64,000 nucleotides of DNA from an uncultured Eubacteriales bacterium (GCA_934486615.1 CAKSQO010000009.1:1-64000), one strand, 5' to 3'. Positions 41,228 through 50,864 are shown, counted from the stretch's first letter. The notes: generated by a model not told the origin, from the letters alone. Numbers and translations are program-made.

Positions 41228-42611
41228 CGTTCTTTACACCTCCGTACAGCCACGGCTTGCGCATACACTTGAAGTTTGAAAGGCTCTTGAGCATAACGCG
41301 CGAAGCGAACACGCCCATGATAAAGTTGAAGATAACGCCCATAAGCAGCGTGTAGCCGAACGAGTAAACCGAGCCCGAAACAGACGCACCGAACAGATGC
41401 ATTATCGGGCTGAACACCTTTGCAAAGAAGCTGTCGGACGGGCCGAAGCAGCCCATCAGAACAACGGACACAATGACGTTGGTAACGTTGCCGTCGATGA
41501 TTGCGCTGAGCGCATTGGAAAATCCGGAATCGATCGCAGTGACAACGCCCTTGCCCTTGCGCAGCTCCTCGGTGATACGCTCGGAAGTGATGACGTTTGC
41601 GTCAATTCCCATACCGACCGAGAGAATGATTCCCGCGATACCCGGTATCGTGAGAGTGAAGCTGTTTGTGCCTCCGAAGAAGCCCGAAACGCAGGCTATC
41701 ATTCCGCCGACCTGACCGACAAGCGCGATGCACGAGATAAGACCCGGCAGGCGGTATCTGACGATGATGATAACACAGATAACGCAGAAAGCGATGATGC
41801 CCGCGATGAGCATGGTGTTGAGCGCTTCCTTGCCGAGGGTGGCGCTGATGACCTGCAGCTTGGAGTCGTCGACCGTCAGCTTGAACGGCAGCGAGCCCGA
41901 GTTTATCTTGCTTGCAAGGCTCTTGCACTCGTCATAGGTGAATTTGCCCGTGATGACGGCGTTGCCGTCGGCAATGACGGAGTTGACCGTCGGTGCGGAG
42001 ATGACCGTCTCGTCAAGGCAGATAGCGATCGTCTTGTTGAGGTTGGCGGCGGTGGCGGAAGCGAACTTCTTGCGGCCCGTCGCCGTCAGCTTGAGCGAAA
42101 CGCAGGGGTTGCCCTTGTCGAGAACAACGCTTGCTTCCTTAACGTCGGTCGAGCCCGTGAGGACGATTTTGTCCTTATTGTATGTACTGCCCGAGCAGAA
42201 CGTAAGCACGGCGGTATCGCCCAGCTCGTTGATAGCGCTGGTCGCGTCGAACTCATCCTCGCCTGACTGCCACGGGAAACGGACGATAATCTGGTTGTTT
42301 CTGGTGTCGATAGACGTCTCATAGTCGGTGACTCCGAGGTTGATAAGGCGGGTGTCGATAACCTCCTTGGCAGACTCAAGCTGCGCTTTGGTTACCTCCT
42401 TGTCGGTCTCGGGCGAGAACACCGCTTCGACGCCGCCCTGAATGTCGATACCCCAGCGGATATCGCTTGCGCTTTTGAAATAGACCGTCTCGTTATCGCC
42501 GTAATAGTTCTTTACGCCGAAGAACGAAATCGAAGTCAAGGCAATAATAAGGGCAGCAACGATGAAAAACCACGGCTTTCCCGTTTTCTTTGCCGGACCA
42601 TTCTTTTTCAT
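41217..42611 (-). CDS. secD: Protein translocase subunit SecD
   Basis: A 464-residue protein: N-terminal helix, P1 domain with RWGIDIQGGVEAVF, and a C-terminal membrane half with GMGIDANVITSERI, the SecD hallmark. SecD and SecF are separate genes here, as in most Clostridia, not fused as in Bacillus. GGGAGG lies upstream of the ATG. The 99-bp gap to the upstream aminotransferase shows no clear promoter. Confidence 0.96.
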   Translation of the reverse strand: MKKNGPAKKTGKPWFFIVAALIIALTSISFFGVKNYYGDNETVYFKSASDIRWGIDIQGGVEAVFSPETDKEVTKAQLESAKEVIDTRLINLGVTDYETSIDTRNNQIIVRFPWQSGEDEFDATSAINELGDTAVLTFCSGSTYNKDKIVLTGSTDVKEASVVLDKGNPCVSLKLTATGRKKFASATAANLNKTIAICLDETVISAPTVNSVIADGNAVITGKFTYDECKSLASKINSGSLPFKLTVDDSKLQVISATLGKEALNTMLIAGIIAFCVICVIIIVRYRLPGLISCIALVGQVGGMIACVSGFFGGTNSFTLTIPGIAGIILSVGMGIDANVITSERITEELRKGKGVVTAIDSGFSNALSAIIDGNVTNVIVSVVLMGCFGPSDSFFAKVFSPIMHLFGASVSGSVYSFGYTLLMGVIFNFIMGVFASRVMLKSLSNFKCMRKPWLYGGVKNDEN

Positions 42612-42710
42612 TGGCTTTTTTCCTCCCTGAAAAATTATTTATTTCTCGCTTTAAGCCCCTTCTCGTCAGGGCGCTTTCGGCGTTTAATAAATCGCGTTTT
42701 TGCCCGAAAA

Positions 42711-43997
42711 TCAGGCGTGAATGTCCTCTTTAAGCTGCATTTCGATTGTTGCGAGCTTGACCGCTACGCAGAACAGCAGCATCGCCTGATGCAGCTCGTC
42801 GACGGGCGGATAGGACGGCGCGAGACGGATATTGCTGTCGAGCAGGTCCTTGCCGTAGGGGTAGGTCGCTCCCGCGGCGGTGAGCACGACGCCCGCTTCC
42901 CTGCACAGCTCGACGACGCGCTTTGCGCAGCCGGGCAGCGTATCGACGCTGATGAAGTAGCCGCCGTTGGGGTTGCACCAGTTGAGAATGTCGAGCCCCT
43001 CGAGCTTATCCTCGAGAATATTGATGACCATGCGGAACTTGGGTGTCAGAATCTCGGCATGGCGCTGCATATGAGCCTGAAGCGACTTGAAGTCGGGGAA
43101 CATACGCGCGTGGCGCAGCTGATTTATCTTGTCGTTGCAGATGGTCTGAATCTTCATACGGCTTCTGAGCAGGTCGCGGTTGGCGCGGTTGGCGGCAACG
43201 CAGGCGACTCCTCCGCCGGGGAAGGTTATCTTGCTGGTTGAAGCAAACTCGACGACAAGGCTGGGGTTGCCCGCCTTTTTGCACTCCTCAAGCACATCGA
43301 GCAGCGTGTCGTTCTCGCTGACAAGGTGAATGGAGTAGGCGTTGTCCCAGATAACGCGGAAGTCGTCGGCCGCGGGCTTGAGCGCGGCGATGCGGCGGAC
43401 TATCGCGTCGGAGTAGGTTATGCCCTGCGGGTTGGAATACTTGGGCACGCACCACATTCCCTTGACCGAGCTGTCCTTCACAAGGCGCTCGACCTCCTCC
43501 ATATCGGGGCCGTCGCCGAGCATGGCGACAGGAATCATCTTAATGCCGAAATGCTCGCATATCGCGAAGTGGCGGTCGTACCCGGGCGAGGGGCAGATAA
43601 ACTTTATCTCGCCCTGACGCGCCCACGGCTCGCCGCCGAGACCCGACGACATGGCCTGCGAAATAAAGTCGAACATCATATTAAGCGACGAAGTGCCGCC
43701 GATGATGACCTTTTCGGGCGAGCAGCCGAGGATAGCGCCGAACAGCCGCCTTATCTCGGGGATTCCGTCGGGACCGCCGTAGTTTCGGCAGTCAAGGCCG
43801 TTCTCGCACTCGGTGCTGCTTTTGGAACTGACGGTGTCGAGCAGGTCCATGCTCAGGTTGAGCTGGCTCTTGCCCGGCTTGCCGCGCGACATATCGAGAT
43901 CGAGCTCGAGAGCCTTGTAGCCGTCGTAGACGGCCTTGACCTCGGCATACTCACGCTCAAGCTCCTCGCGGGTCATATCAAGATAGCGCTTGTGCAT
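42711..43997 (-). CDS. PLP-dependent aminotransferase (class I/II, PF12897-like)
   Basis: A 428-residue fold-type I aminotransferase. FASTSKITFPGGG holds the Schiff-base Lys; the DNAYSIH segment holds the Asp/Tyr that contact PLP, and NPNGGYFIS fits the C-terminal substrate region. The LDLDMSRGKPGKSQL start and RNYGGPDGIPEIRRLF block are typical of a clostridial aspartate/alanine-type group. Amino-group donor and acceptor cannot be told. Start 43997 agrees with the family length, though AAAGGAG lies 15 nt away, further than usual. Confidence 0.88.
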   Translation of the reverse strand: MHKRYLDMTREELEREYAEVKAVYDGYKALELDLDMSRGKPGKSQLNLSMDLLDTVSSKSSTECENGLDCRNYGGPDGIPEIRRLFGAILGCSPEKVIIGGTSSLNMMFDFISQAMSSGLGGEPWARQGEIKFICPSPGYDRHFAICEHFGIKMIPVAMLGDGPDMEEVERLVKDSSVKGMWCVPKYSNPQGITYSDAIVRRIAALKPAADDFRVIWDNAYSIHLVSENDTLLDVLEECKKAGNPSLVVEFASTSKITFPGGGVACVAANRANRDLLRSRMKIQTICNDKINQLRHARMFPDFKSLQAHMQRHAEILTPKFRMVINILEDKLEGLDILNWCNPNGGYFISVDTLPGCAKRVVELCREAGVVLTAAGATYPYGKDLLDSNIRLAPSYPPVDELHQAMLLFCVAVKLATIEMQLKEDIHA

Positions 43998-44112
43998 AGC
44001 TTGTGGAAAACACTCCTTTGCTTTCGCCTGAAAAAAAGAAGTCGTTTGGGCGAAAAAGCGGGTGTTTCCGCTTGCCGCATAGACACAGTCGGCGATAATA
44101 CTGATAATATCA

Positions 44113-44141
44113 ATAATAATACAAAATCGGAATTTTATCAA
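44113..44141 (-). promoter_or_regulatory. Promoter of the aminotransferase gene
   Basis: On the minus strand TTGATA (44136-44141), 17-bp spacer, TATTAT (44113-44118). The leader to 43997 is about 110 nt and contains no clear hairpin. Confidence 0.8.
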
Positions 44142-44180
44142 TACCCTATTAAAAATATTTAACTTCGGGCTTGAATATCC

Positions 44181-44209
44181 TTGACATATTGTGCAGTGTG
44201 CAGTAAAAT
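44181..44209 (+). promoter_or_regulatory. rny promoter with about 180-nt leader
   Basis: TTGACA (44181-44186), 17-bp spacer, TAAAAT (44204-44209). The leader (44216-44398) has GGCGCC- and GCGCTTT/AAGCGCTTT-type inverted sequences (AAAGGCGCTTTTACAACAAG region) that could fold; no known riboswitch is recognised. Confidence 0.8.
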
Positions 44210-44398
44210 AAGACGTGATATTGTAGCATATTTATGCGTGTCCGCTATGACGGGCGGCGCGCTCGTGCATATCGGTATCGGGTCAATACGCAGCCCGTAC
44301 CGGCGCCGTGAAAGGCGCTTTTACAACAAGCGCTTTATCATAATATCGGCGCCGCCGATGCAAATGCGTTTTATTATACAAGGAGGTGCACTTTCCAA

Positions 44399-45970
44399 GT
44401 GTTATCAAACGGTTCTGTTTCAATTTTGATTGCAGTTTTAATTGCTTTAGGCGTTGCCGTTGTTGCCGCCGTAGTCGGATTTTTCGCCGGTGTTTCTCAC
44501 CGCAAGCGCAAGGCTGAGGCTATCATCGGTTCTGCCGAAAACGAGTCCAAAAGAATACTTAACGACGCTTACAAGGCCGCCGAGGCCAAGAAAAAGGAGT
44601 CCGTTCTCGAGGCCAAGGACGAGATCCACAATCTCCGCACCGAGTCCGAGAAAGAGATCCGCGAGCGCCGCAACGAGGTCAAGCAGCAGGAGCGCCGCCT
44701 GACCCAGAAGGAGGAGTCGCTCGACCACCGCAGCGACAATATCGCAAAAAAGGAAGAGCTCCTGTCCAAAAAGCTCGCCGCGGCCGACGCCAAAACGGAG
44801 GAAGTCGAGCAGCTTAAAAAGAGCCAGCTTGACATTCTCGAGCGCATTTCGGGCTTCTCCATTCAGCAGGCCAAGGATTATCTGCTGAAGTCCCTTGAGG
44901 ACGAGCTGACCCACGAAAAGGCCATTAAGATTATGAACTACGAGCAGCAGGTCAAGGAGGACTCCGAGAAGCTTGCAAGCAAGATAATCGCCCAGGCCAT
45001 TCAGCGCTGCGCCGCCGACCACTCGTCCGAGGTCACGATCTCCGTCATTGATCTGCCCAGCGACGAAATGAAGGGTCGTATCATCGGCCGCGAGGGCCGC
45101 AACATTCGCACGTTCGAGCAGTTGACGGGCGTCGATCTCATCATCGACGACACGCCCGGCACCATCACGCTTTCGAGCTTCGATCCCATTCGCCGCGAGG
45201 TCGCGCGCATTGCGCTTGAGCGCCTCATCACCGACGGACGTATTCACCCCGCGCGCATTGAGGAAATGGTCGAAAAGGCGCGCCGCGAGGTCGACCGCAC
45301 CATCAAGCAGGAGGGCGAAAACGCCATCCTCGAGACCGGTATACACAATCTCAACCCCGAGCTGGTCATGCTGCTCGGCCGCCTGCACTACAGAACGAGC
45401 TACGGCCAAAACGTGCTCAAGCACTCGCTCGAGGTTTCGTACCTGTGCGGACTTATGGCGGCGGAGCTCGGCGAGGACGTTCAGCTTGCCCGCCGCGCGG
45501 GACTGCTGCACGACATCGGCAAGGCGCTTGACCACGAGCACGAGGGCACTCATATTCAGCTCGGCGTCGAGGTCGCCAAGAAGTGCAGGGAGAGCGAGGA
45601 GGTTATCCACGCTATTCACGCCCACCACGGCGAGGTTGAAGCCAGAACGGTCATCGCCTGTCTGGTTCAGGCCGCCGACGCCATCTCGGCCGCACGTCCG
45701 GGTGCACGCCGCGAAAATGTCGAGAACTATGTTCGCCGTCTTGAGAAGCTCGAGGAAATCGCGAATTCCTTCAACGGAGTCGAAGGCTCGTTTGCCATTC
45801 AGGCAGGCCGCGAGATCCGCATAATGGTCAAGCCCGACGTCATCAGCGATGACCAGATGGTACTGACCGCGCACGATATAGTCAAGCGCATCGAGGACGA
45901 GCTGGACTACCCGGGTCAGGTCAAGGTCAACGTGATCCGCGAAAGCCGCGCCGTCGACTACGCCAAATAA
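44399..45970 (+). CDS. rny: Ribonuclease Y
   Basis: A 523-residue membrane-bound endoribonuclease that starts mRNA decay. N-terminal helix (about 6-28), a long charged coiled coil (about 35-145), KH domain with GRIIGREGRNIRTFE, and HD domain with HDIGKALDHE. Start is GTG at 44399; AAGGAGGTG lies upstream with a 12-nt gap. Terminated by repeat T3. Confidence 0.97.
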   Translation: MLSNGSVSILIAVLIALGVAVVAAVVGFFAGVSHRKRKAEAIIGSAENESKRILNDAYKAAEAKKKESVLEAKDEIHNLRTESEKEIRERRNEVKQQERRLTQKEESLDHRSDNIAKKEELLSKKLAAADAKTEEVEQLKKSQLDILERISGFSIQQAKDYLLKSLEDELTHEKAIKIMNYEQQVKEDSEKLASKIIAQAIQRCAADHSSEVTISVIDLPSDEMKGRIIGREGRNIRTFEQLTGVDLIIDDTPGTITLSSFDPIRREVARIALERLITDGRIHPARIEEMVEKARREVDRTIKQEGENAILETGIHNLNPELVMLLGRLHYRTSYGQNVLKHSLEVSYLCGLMAAELGEDVQLARRAGLLHDIGKALDHEHEGTHIQLGVEVAKKCRESEEVIHAIHAHHGEVEARTVIACLVQAADAISAARPGARRENVENYVRRLEKLEEIANSFNGVEGSFAIQAGREIRIMVKPDVISDDQMVLTAHDIVKRIEDELDYPGQVKVNVIRESRAVDYAK

Positions 45971-46025
45971 CAGGCACAGCCTGTTTTTGTCCGCGCTTTG
46001 AGCGCGTATATGAAATAAGTTTATT

Positions 46026-46094
46026 CCCCGCGTCGAGTAACTGCCGAGCGAGTTTAAGTCTCGCTGAAGCGTTCACTCCCGCGGGGAATTTTTT
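46026..46094 (+). terminator. Repeated long-stem terminator, copy T3
   Basis: CCCCGCG (46026-46032) pairs with CGCGGGG (46080-46086), inner GCGAGTTTAAGTCTCGC stem, then AATTTTTTTTC. It lies 55 bp after the rny stop and is the only copy oriented for a plus-strand gene. Confidence 0.85.
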
Positions 46095-46134
46095 TCAGGT
46101 AATATGTAAAAGCATAGAGGTAAAAGTGCGGCGT

Positions 46135-46465
46135 GCCGTCACGACGGCTTAGCCAAACACCCTTCGGGTGTTTGTCCGCGCTTTTTCACGGCGTGTTATT
46201 GTAAACAACCACCTCGCGCAATGGGTGCGGCGGGTGATTTTTCAGATGAGCACTGCGCCAAAAAGCCTCTCCTTGAAGCAAGGGGGGGTGGGTTTTTGCG
46301 CAGCAAAAAGACTGAGGGGTCGACCTAATTACTCGTCGCACTTGTTGCACGAGGTAGTGACTAAAATAACCCACTGCGCCAAAACGCGTCTAATCCGTCC
46401 GCGACGGCGCGGGGTATAGATTTGAATAACTCGCTATACATAAACGCGGCCAAACACCCTTCGGG
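46135..46465. repeat. Partial MITE-like repeat and hairpin cassettes
   Basis: At 46250-46400 a rearranged copy joins a left hairpin (CCTCTCCTTGAAGCAAGG) directly to the TTTTTGCGCAGCAAAAAG and GACTGAGGGGTCGACC part normally found in the opposite arm. ACCCTTCGGGTG and CCGTCCGCGACGG cassettes lie on both sides. No gene. Confidence 0.75.
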
Positions 46466-46473
46466 TGCGCGGC

Positions 46474-48342
46474 CTAAATGCTCAGGCTTTCCCATTCTTG
46501 CATGAGGGCTTCGATTTTCTGCTCCAGGTCGGCTATCTCTTCCGTCAGCTCGGTTATGCGGACGTAGTCGGTCGTCTGCTGCGCAAGCTCGGCGTTCCTT
46601 TCGGCAACAGCCGCCTCGGCGGCTTCGATTTCGGCCTCGACCGCGTTCAGGCGGGCTTTCTGCCTGCGCAGCTGCGCCTGCTGCTCCTTCTTCGCCTTGT
46701 AGGCCGCGCCGCCCGCTCCGACGGTCTTAACCTCGGCTGCGGGGCGCGTCTCGTCAACCGGCCGCTTTTCTGTGTAATATGTGTAGTTGCCGTCGTAGAC
46801 GGTCACTCCGCCGTGCTCCATCACGAAAATACGGTCGGCCAGACGGTCGATGAATCGGCGGTCGTGCGAGACTATCAGCATCGTGCCGGGGTAGTCCGCG
46901 AGCGCGTCCTCGAGCGCCTGTCGCGAGTACAGATCGAGGTGGTTCGTCGGCTCATCGAGCAGCAGAAAATTGTCGCCCGCGAGCATCGTTTCAAGTATCA
47001 TCAGCCGCGCCCGCTCGCCGCCCGAGAGGGTCGACACGGGCTTGAACACGTCGTCGTTTTTGAACAGAAACGCCGCGAGCGCCGAGCGGATCTCGCTCTG
47101 CGTTTTGTCGGGGAAGCGGTCCCAGACCTCGTGCAGCGCGTCCTTTGAGCCGTCGAGCGTGCTCTGCGTCTGGTCGAAGTAGCCGACGCTCACCTGCGAG
47201 CCGAAGCGCACGCGGTCGCTCGGGCGCAGCAGCTGCTTGAGCAGCGTGGTCTTGCCGCAGCCATTTGCGCCGAGCAGAAACACACGCTCGCCGCGCCTTA
47301 TCGTAAAGCTGACGTCGCGGTAAAGCTCGCGCTCGCCGTAGGCGAAGCTCAATTCCCGCGCGACGGCGACCTCGTTGCCGCCCACGGCCTTGACGTTGAA
47401 TTTGAACCGTAAGCCCTCGGTCTCGGCCTCGGGCTTTTTAAGCCCCTCGCGCAGGCGGTCGACGACCTTCTGCTTTGAGTCGGCGGTCTTGATGTTTTTC
47501 TCCCGGTTCCACCGGTGCTGCTGCTTTATGACGGCCTCGAGCCGCTCGATTTCGGCGAGAGTGTTCTCGTACTCGCGGCGCTCGGCCTCCCTGCGCTCGG
47601 CTTTCAGCTCGAGGCAGCGGCTGTACGAGCCCTTGTAGTCGATGATGCGTCCGTGCTCGATCTCGAGCGTGCGCGAGGTCACCGTGTCAAGGAAGTAGCG
47701 GTCGTGCGAGATTATCAGCGCCGCGCCGCGAAATGAGCGAATGAATGCTTCGAGCCACTCGACCGACGGAATGTCGAGGTGGTTCGTCGGCTCGTCGAGC
47801 AGCATCAGCTGCGGCTCACTCAGGAGCAGGCGCGCAAGCGAGAGCTTCGACAGCTGCCCGCCGCTGAGCGATTTAAGCGGCAGCGCCAGCTGCTCGACGC
47901 TTAGTCCGAGCCCGAGCAGAGCGCTGCGGGTGCACGCGCGGTAGGTCAGCCCGCCCTCTGCCTCGAAGCGCTCGCGCAGTCGGGCATGGCGCTCGATTAT
48001 GTCGGTGTCGCCCGATGAAAGCTGCTCTCCGAGCCGCTCAAGCTCGGCTTCGAGCTTTTGCAGCTCCGAGAAGATGTCGAGCGCGAAGTCGTAGGCGCTT
48101 TCGCTGCTGTCGGACGCGACGATCTGCTCCATATAGCCGATGCGCAGCCCTTTTTGGCGCAGGATTCCGCCCGTATCGGGCTGCATTTTGCCCGTCAGCA
48201 GCTTGAACAGCGTGGTCTTGCCGCAGCCGTTTGCGCCGATGAGCGCAACCTTTTCGCCCGCCTGTATCTCAAAGCTGACAGGCTCAAACAGCGTGCGCTC
48301 ACCGAAGCTGAGCGATATTGAATTGGCAGCGATAACGGACAT
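46474..48342 (-). CDS. ABC-F family ATPase
   Basis: A 622-residue soluble protein with two ABC domains: Walker A GANGCGKTTLFK and GANGCGKTTLLK, signatures LSGGQLSKL and LSGGERARL, Walker B LLDEPTNHLDIP and LLDEPTNHLDLY. A linker of about 60 residues lies between them, and a C-terminal coiled coil (about 560-622) ends the protein. ABC-F proteins act on the ribosome (translation factors or antibiotic protection); the subgroup cannot be set by eye. Start 48342 has AAGGAG 7 nt upstream; the longer open frame to 48549 has no such site. Confidence 0.92.
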   Translation of the reverse strand: MSVIAANSISLSFGERTLFEPVSFEIQAGEKVALIGANGCGKTTLFKLLTGKMQPDTGGILRQKGLRIGYMEQIVASDSSESAYDFALDIFSELQKLEAELERLGEQLSSGDTDIIERHARLRERFEAEGGLTYRACTRSALLGLGLSVEQLALPLKSLSGGQLSKLSLARLLLSEPQLMLLDEPTNHLDIPSVEWLEAFIRSFRGAALIISHDRYFLDTVTSRTLEIEHGRIIDYKGSYSRCLELKAERREAERREYENTLAEIERLEAVIKQQHRWNREKNIKTADSKQKVVDRLREGLKKPEAETEGLRFKFNVKAVGGNEVAVARELSFAYGERELYRDVSFTIRRGERVFLLGANGCGKTTLLKQLLRPSDRVRFGSQVSVGYFDQTQSTLDGSKDALHEVWDRFPDKTQSEIRSALAAFLFKNDDVFKPVSTLSGGERARLMILETMLAGDNFLLLDEPTNHLDLYSRQALEDALADYPGTMLIVSHDRRFIDRLADRIFVMEHGGVTVYDGNYTYYTEKRPVDETRPAAEVKTVGAGGAAYKAKKEQQAQLRRQKARLNAVEAEIEAAEAAVAERNAELAQQTTDYVRITELTEEIADLEQKIEALMQEWESLSI

Positions 48343-48442
48343 TTTTCGTACTCCTTGGGGTTTATTTAAATATGCATCGACCATTTTATCACATTTAAAT
48401 AAAACTATCAACCGGGGCAGCAATCCGATAATCAATAAAATG

Positions 48443-48471
48443 TTGACATTTGAGCATAATAGTAATATTAT
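48443..48471 (+). promoter_or_regulatory. Promoter of the M-box/mgtE transcript
   Basis: TTGACA (48443-48448), 17-bp spacer, TATTAT (48466-48471); start expected near 48478, just before the M-box. The region between it and 48343 is the upstream flank of the ABC-F gene. Confidence 0.85.
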
Positions 48472-48481
48472 AGGAATGTAA

Positions 48482-48698
48482 CCGAATATATCCCGGTAGG
48501 CAAGGCTACCGCAGGGATATGGATTGCTGCCGCGAAGCAGTGGAGACACTGCCAGCCGGTCAACAGGCTATGTCGAACAACAAGGCATAATCTAACGCAA
48601 TTTCACCGCCCTGCGATGCTGAAGCTCGCACGGTGGCAGCCGCTTTTTCGGCTGAAAAAATCAAGCCGCCGTCAAATGCGAACGGGCGGCTGTTTTTT
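48482..48698 (+). ncRNA. M-box (ykoK) magnesium riboswitch with terminator
   Basis: The conserved core is recognisable: GGCAAGGCTACCGC near the 5' end, GATTGCTGCCGC, GGAGACACTGCCAGCCGG, GGTCAACAGG and ATGTCGAACAACAAGGCAT. It ends in a terminator, AGCCGCC (48664-48670) with GGGCGGCT (48684-48691) and six Ts. High magnesium should favour the terminator and shut off mgtE downstream. Identity rests on core matches and the mgtE context; the fold was not computed. The remaining 48699-48886 has a CCGGTAATCCGGG-like hairpin and no gene. Confidence 0.88.
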
Positions 48699-48886
48699 AT
48701 GCCGTAATATAATAACAGACGGTTGCAAAAATTTTCAGAAAAGGCAGTGATGATATGGACGCCGGTAATCCGGGCGGGTCCGCAGGCAGCGGAAAATATC
48801 GATTATGCGGCGTTCTTTTCGCCTGCATTTAAGTTTTCCGACCTTGCGACCCTTTCTTACTATACGAAAGAAAGGAAGTAATTTCT

Positions 48887-50233
48887 ATGTCAATGGAAAC
48901 GGAAGAAACCATTCGCGAATTACTTGAGCAGAAGCGCTACCGCGACATTCGCGGGATGCTCGCCGACACCGACCCTGCGGACATCGCGCTTATCCTTGAG
49001 GAGCTTGACGAGCACGAGCGCGCGGTCGTTTTCCGCCTGCTGTCAAAGGACCAGGCGGCCGAGACGTTCGTCGAGCTTGACAGCGACACGCAGGGCGCGC
49101 TTATCCGCTCCTTCAGCGACAGCGAGCTGAAAGAGCTGGTTGACGAAATGTATCTCGACGACACGGTCGACCTCATTGAGGAGATGCCCGCCAACGTCGT
49201 CAGCCGAATACTCAACCAGACCGACCCCGAGACGCGCCACGCGATAAACGAGGTGCTCAAATACCCCGACGACTCGGCAGGCAGCATAATGACCGTCGAG
49301 TACGTCAGCCTGCGCTCGGGTCTGACGGTAGCCGACGCGTTTGCGAACATTCGCCGCACGGGTATCGACAAAGAAACCATCTACAACTGCTACGTCGTTG
49401 ACGCAAACCGGCATCTGCTGGGCGTTGTCACGGCGATGAGCCTTATGCTCGCCGAGCCCGACGACATCATTGACGGCCTGACCGAGCACAACATCATCTC
49501 CGTCGCGACCCTCGACGACAAAGAGGACGTGGCGAAGAAATTCGCCAAGTACGACCTGCTTGCGATCCCCGTTGTTGACAGCGAAACCCGCCTTGTCGGC
49601 ATAGTCACCGTCGACGACGCTATCGACGTCATCGAGGACGAGGCGACCGAGGATATGGAGGTCATGGCGGCTATCACGCCGACCGACAAGCCGTACCTCA
49701 AGACGGGCGTATTCGCAACGTGGCTTGCGCGTATTCCGTGGCTGCTGCTGCTCATGATCTCGGCGACGTTCACGGGCAAGATAATCCAGCATTTTGAAGC
49801 GGCGCTCGCCGCTCAGGTCGCGCTGACGGCGTTCATTCCGATGCTTATGGACACGGGCGGAAACTCCGGCTCGCAGTCGTCGGTGTCGGTCATTCGCGCG
49901 CTCAGCCTGGGCGATATTGAGATGGGCGACATTCTGCGCGTTATGTGGAAAGAGCTGCGCGTGTCCGTGCTGTGCGGCGTGACCCTCGCAGTCGCGAACT
50001 TCGGTAAGATGCTGCTCATCGACCGAGTGTCGGTCACGGTGGCGCTCGTCGTCTGCCTGACCCTCGCCGTGACGGTCGTGTGCGCAAAGCTCATCGGCTG
50101 CTCGCTGCCGATTTTGGCGAAGAGGATCGGCTTCGACCCCGCCGTTATGGCCTCGCCGTTCATCACAACTATCGTCGACGCGCTGAGCCTGATAGTCTAC
50201 TTCAACATTGCCACCCATTTGCTCAGAATTTAA
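48887..50233 (+). CDS. mgtE: Magnesium transporter MgtE
   Basis: A 448-residue Mg2+ channel. The N domain (about 1-130) has DPADIALILEEL and LNQTDPETRHAINEVLKYP; two CBS domains follow (about 130-255, with GSIMTVEYVSL and the second LAIPVVDSETRLVGIVT), then five membrane helices with MLMDTGGNSGSQSS, the pore signature. Start 48887 has AAAGGAAG upstream. Controlled by the M-box in its leader. Confidence 0.97.
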   Translation: MSMETEETIRELLEQKRYRDIRGMLADTDPADIALILEELDEHERAVVFRLLSKDQAAETFVELDSDTQGALIRSFSDSELKELVDEMYLDDTVDLIEEMPANVVSRILNQTDPETRHAINEVLKYPDDSAGSIMTVEYVSLRSGLTVADAFANIRRTGIDKETIYNCYVVDANRHLLGVVTAMSLMLAEPDDIIDGLTEHNIISVATLDDKEDVAKKFAKYDLLAIPVVDSETRLVGIVTVDDAIDVIEDEATEDMEVMAAITPTDKPYLKTGVFATWLARIPWLLLLMISATFTGKIIQHFEAALAAQVALTAFIPMLMDTGGNSGSQSSVSVIRALSLGDIEMGDILRVMWKELRVSVLCGVTLAVANFGKMLLIDRVSVTVALVVCLTLAVTVVCAKLIGCSLPILAKRIGFDPAVMASPFITTIVDALSLIVYFNIATHLLRI

Positions 50234-50860
50234 GTCCGCATTTGAGTTGAGCGGGTTATTGGAAGAGGCTGCCTCGCGCAATGGGCGCAGTGGGTAATTG
50301 GAAAACCGTTGGACGAAGTGAATAGGTAAGGGTGAATAGTTTCGGTGTGCCTGCGGCAAGGGATTGATTGCTTTACGCAATTCCGTACCGCAGGCACATC
50401 TTTATTATTGATTAACGCTCTCAAAGGCTCCCCTTGAAGTAAGGGGAGGTGGGCCGCGCCGTCACGGACGGATTGGCCGCGCAGCCGCGGGCTGTCTGTC
50501 CGCGTTTTTGCACGGCGGGTTATTGGGAGTAACCACCCCGCGCACGGACGCAGTCCGCTTGTCCGCGCACCCGAAGGGTGTTTGGCCGCGCCGTCGCGGA
50601 CGGATTGGCCGCGTTTAGGCGCAGAGAGTTATTTTAACCTTTAACACGCGCAACAGGCACAGCGAGTAATTATAAATCCCCTCAGTCGGCTTCGCCGACA
50701 GCCGCTCACGGCAGCGGTACCTTTTGTCTGCTTCGCAGACATTTCCCCGCACTGCGGGGAATAACCCTTTACGCAAAGGAGCCTTGGGTGCACAGCGTAT
50801 CCAAATCCAATCCGCCTTCGGCGCACACCACACCTCTTCACTCTTACTTCTTACCTAAAA
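50234..50860. repeat. MITE-like element with hairpin cassettes after mgtE
   Basis: From about 50425 to 50790: a left hairpin (GGCTCCCCTTGAAGTAAGG), then cassettes CCGTCACGGACGG, CAGCCGCGGGCTG, ACCCGAAGGGTG and CCGTCGCGGACGG joined by GGATTGGCCGCG, an A/T-rich centre, CCCCTCAGTCGGCTTCGCCG, and the nested GTCTGCTTCGCAGAC / CCCCGCACTGCGGGG segment before the right end. A polypyrimidine stretch (CACCTCTTCACTCTTACTTC) leads into T4. No gene. Confidence 0.78.
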
Positions 50861-50864
50861 AAAT

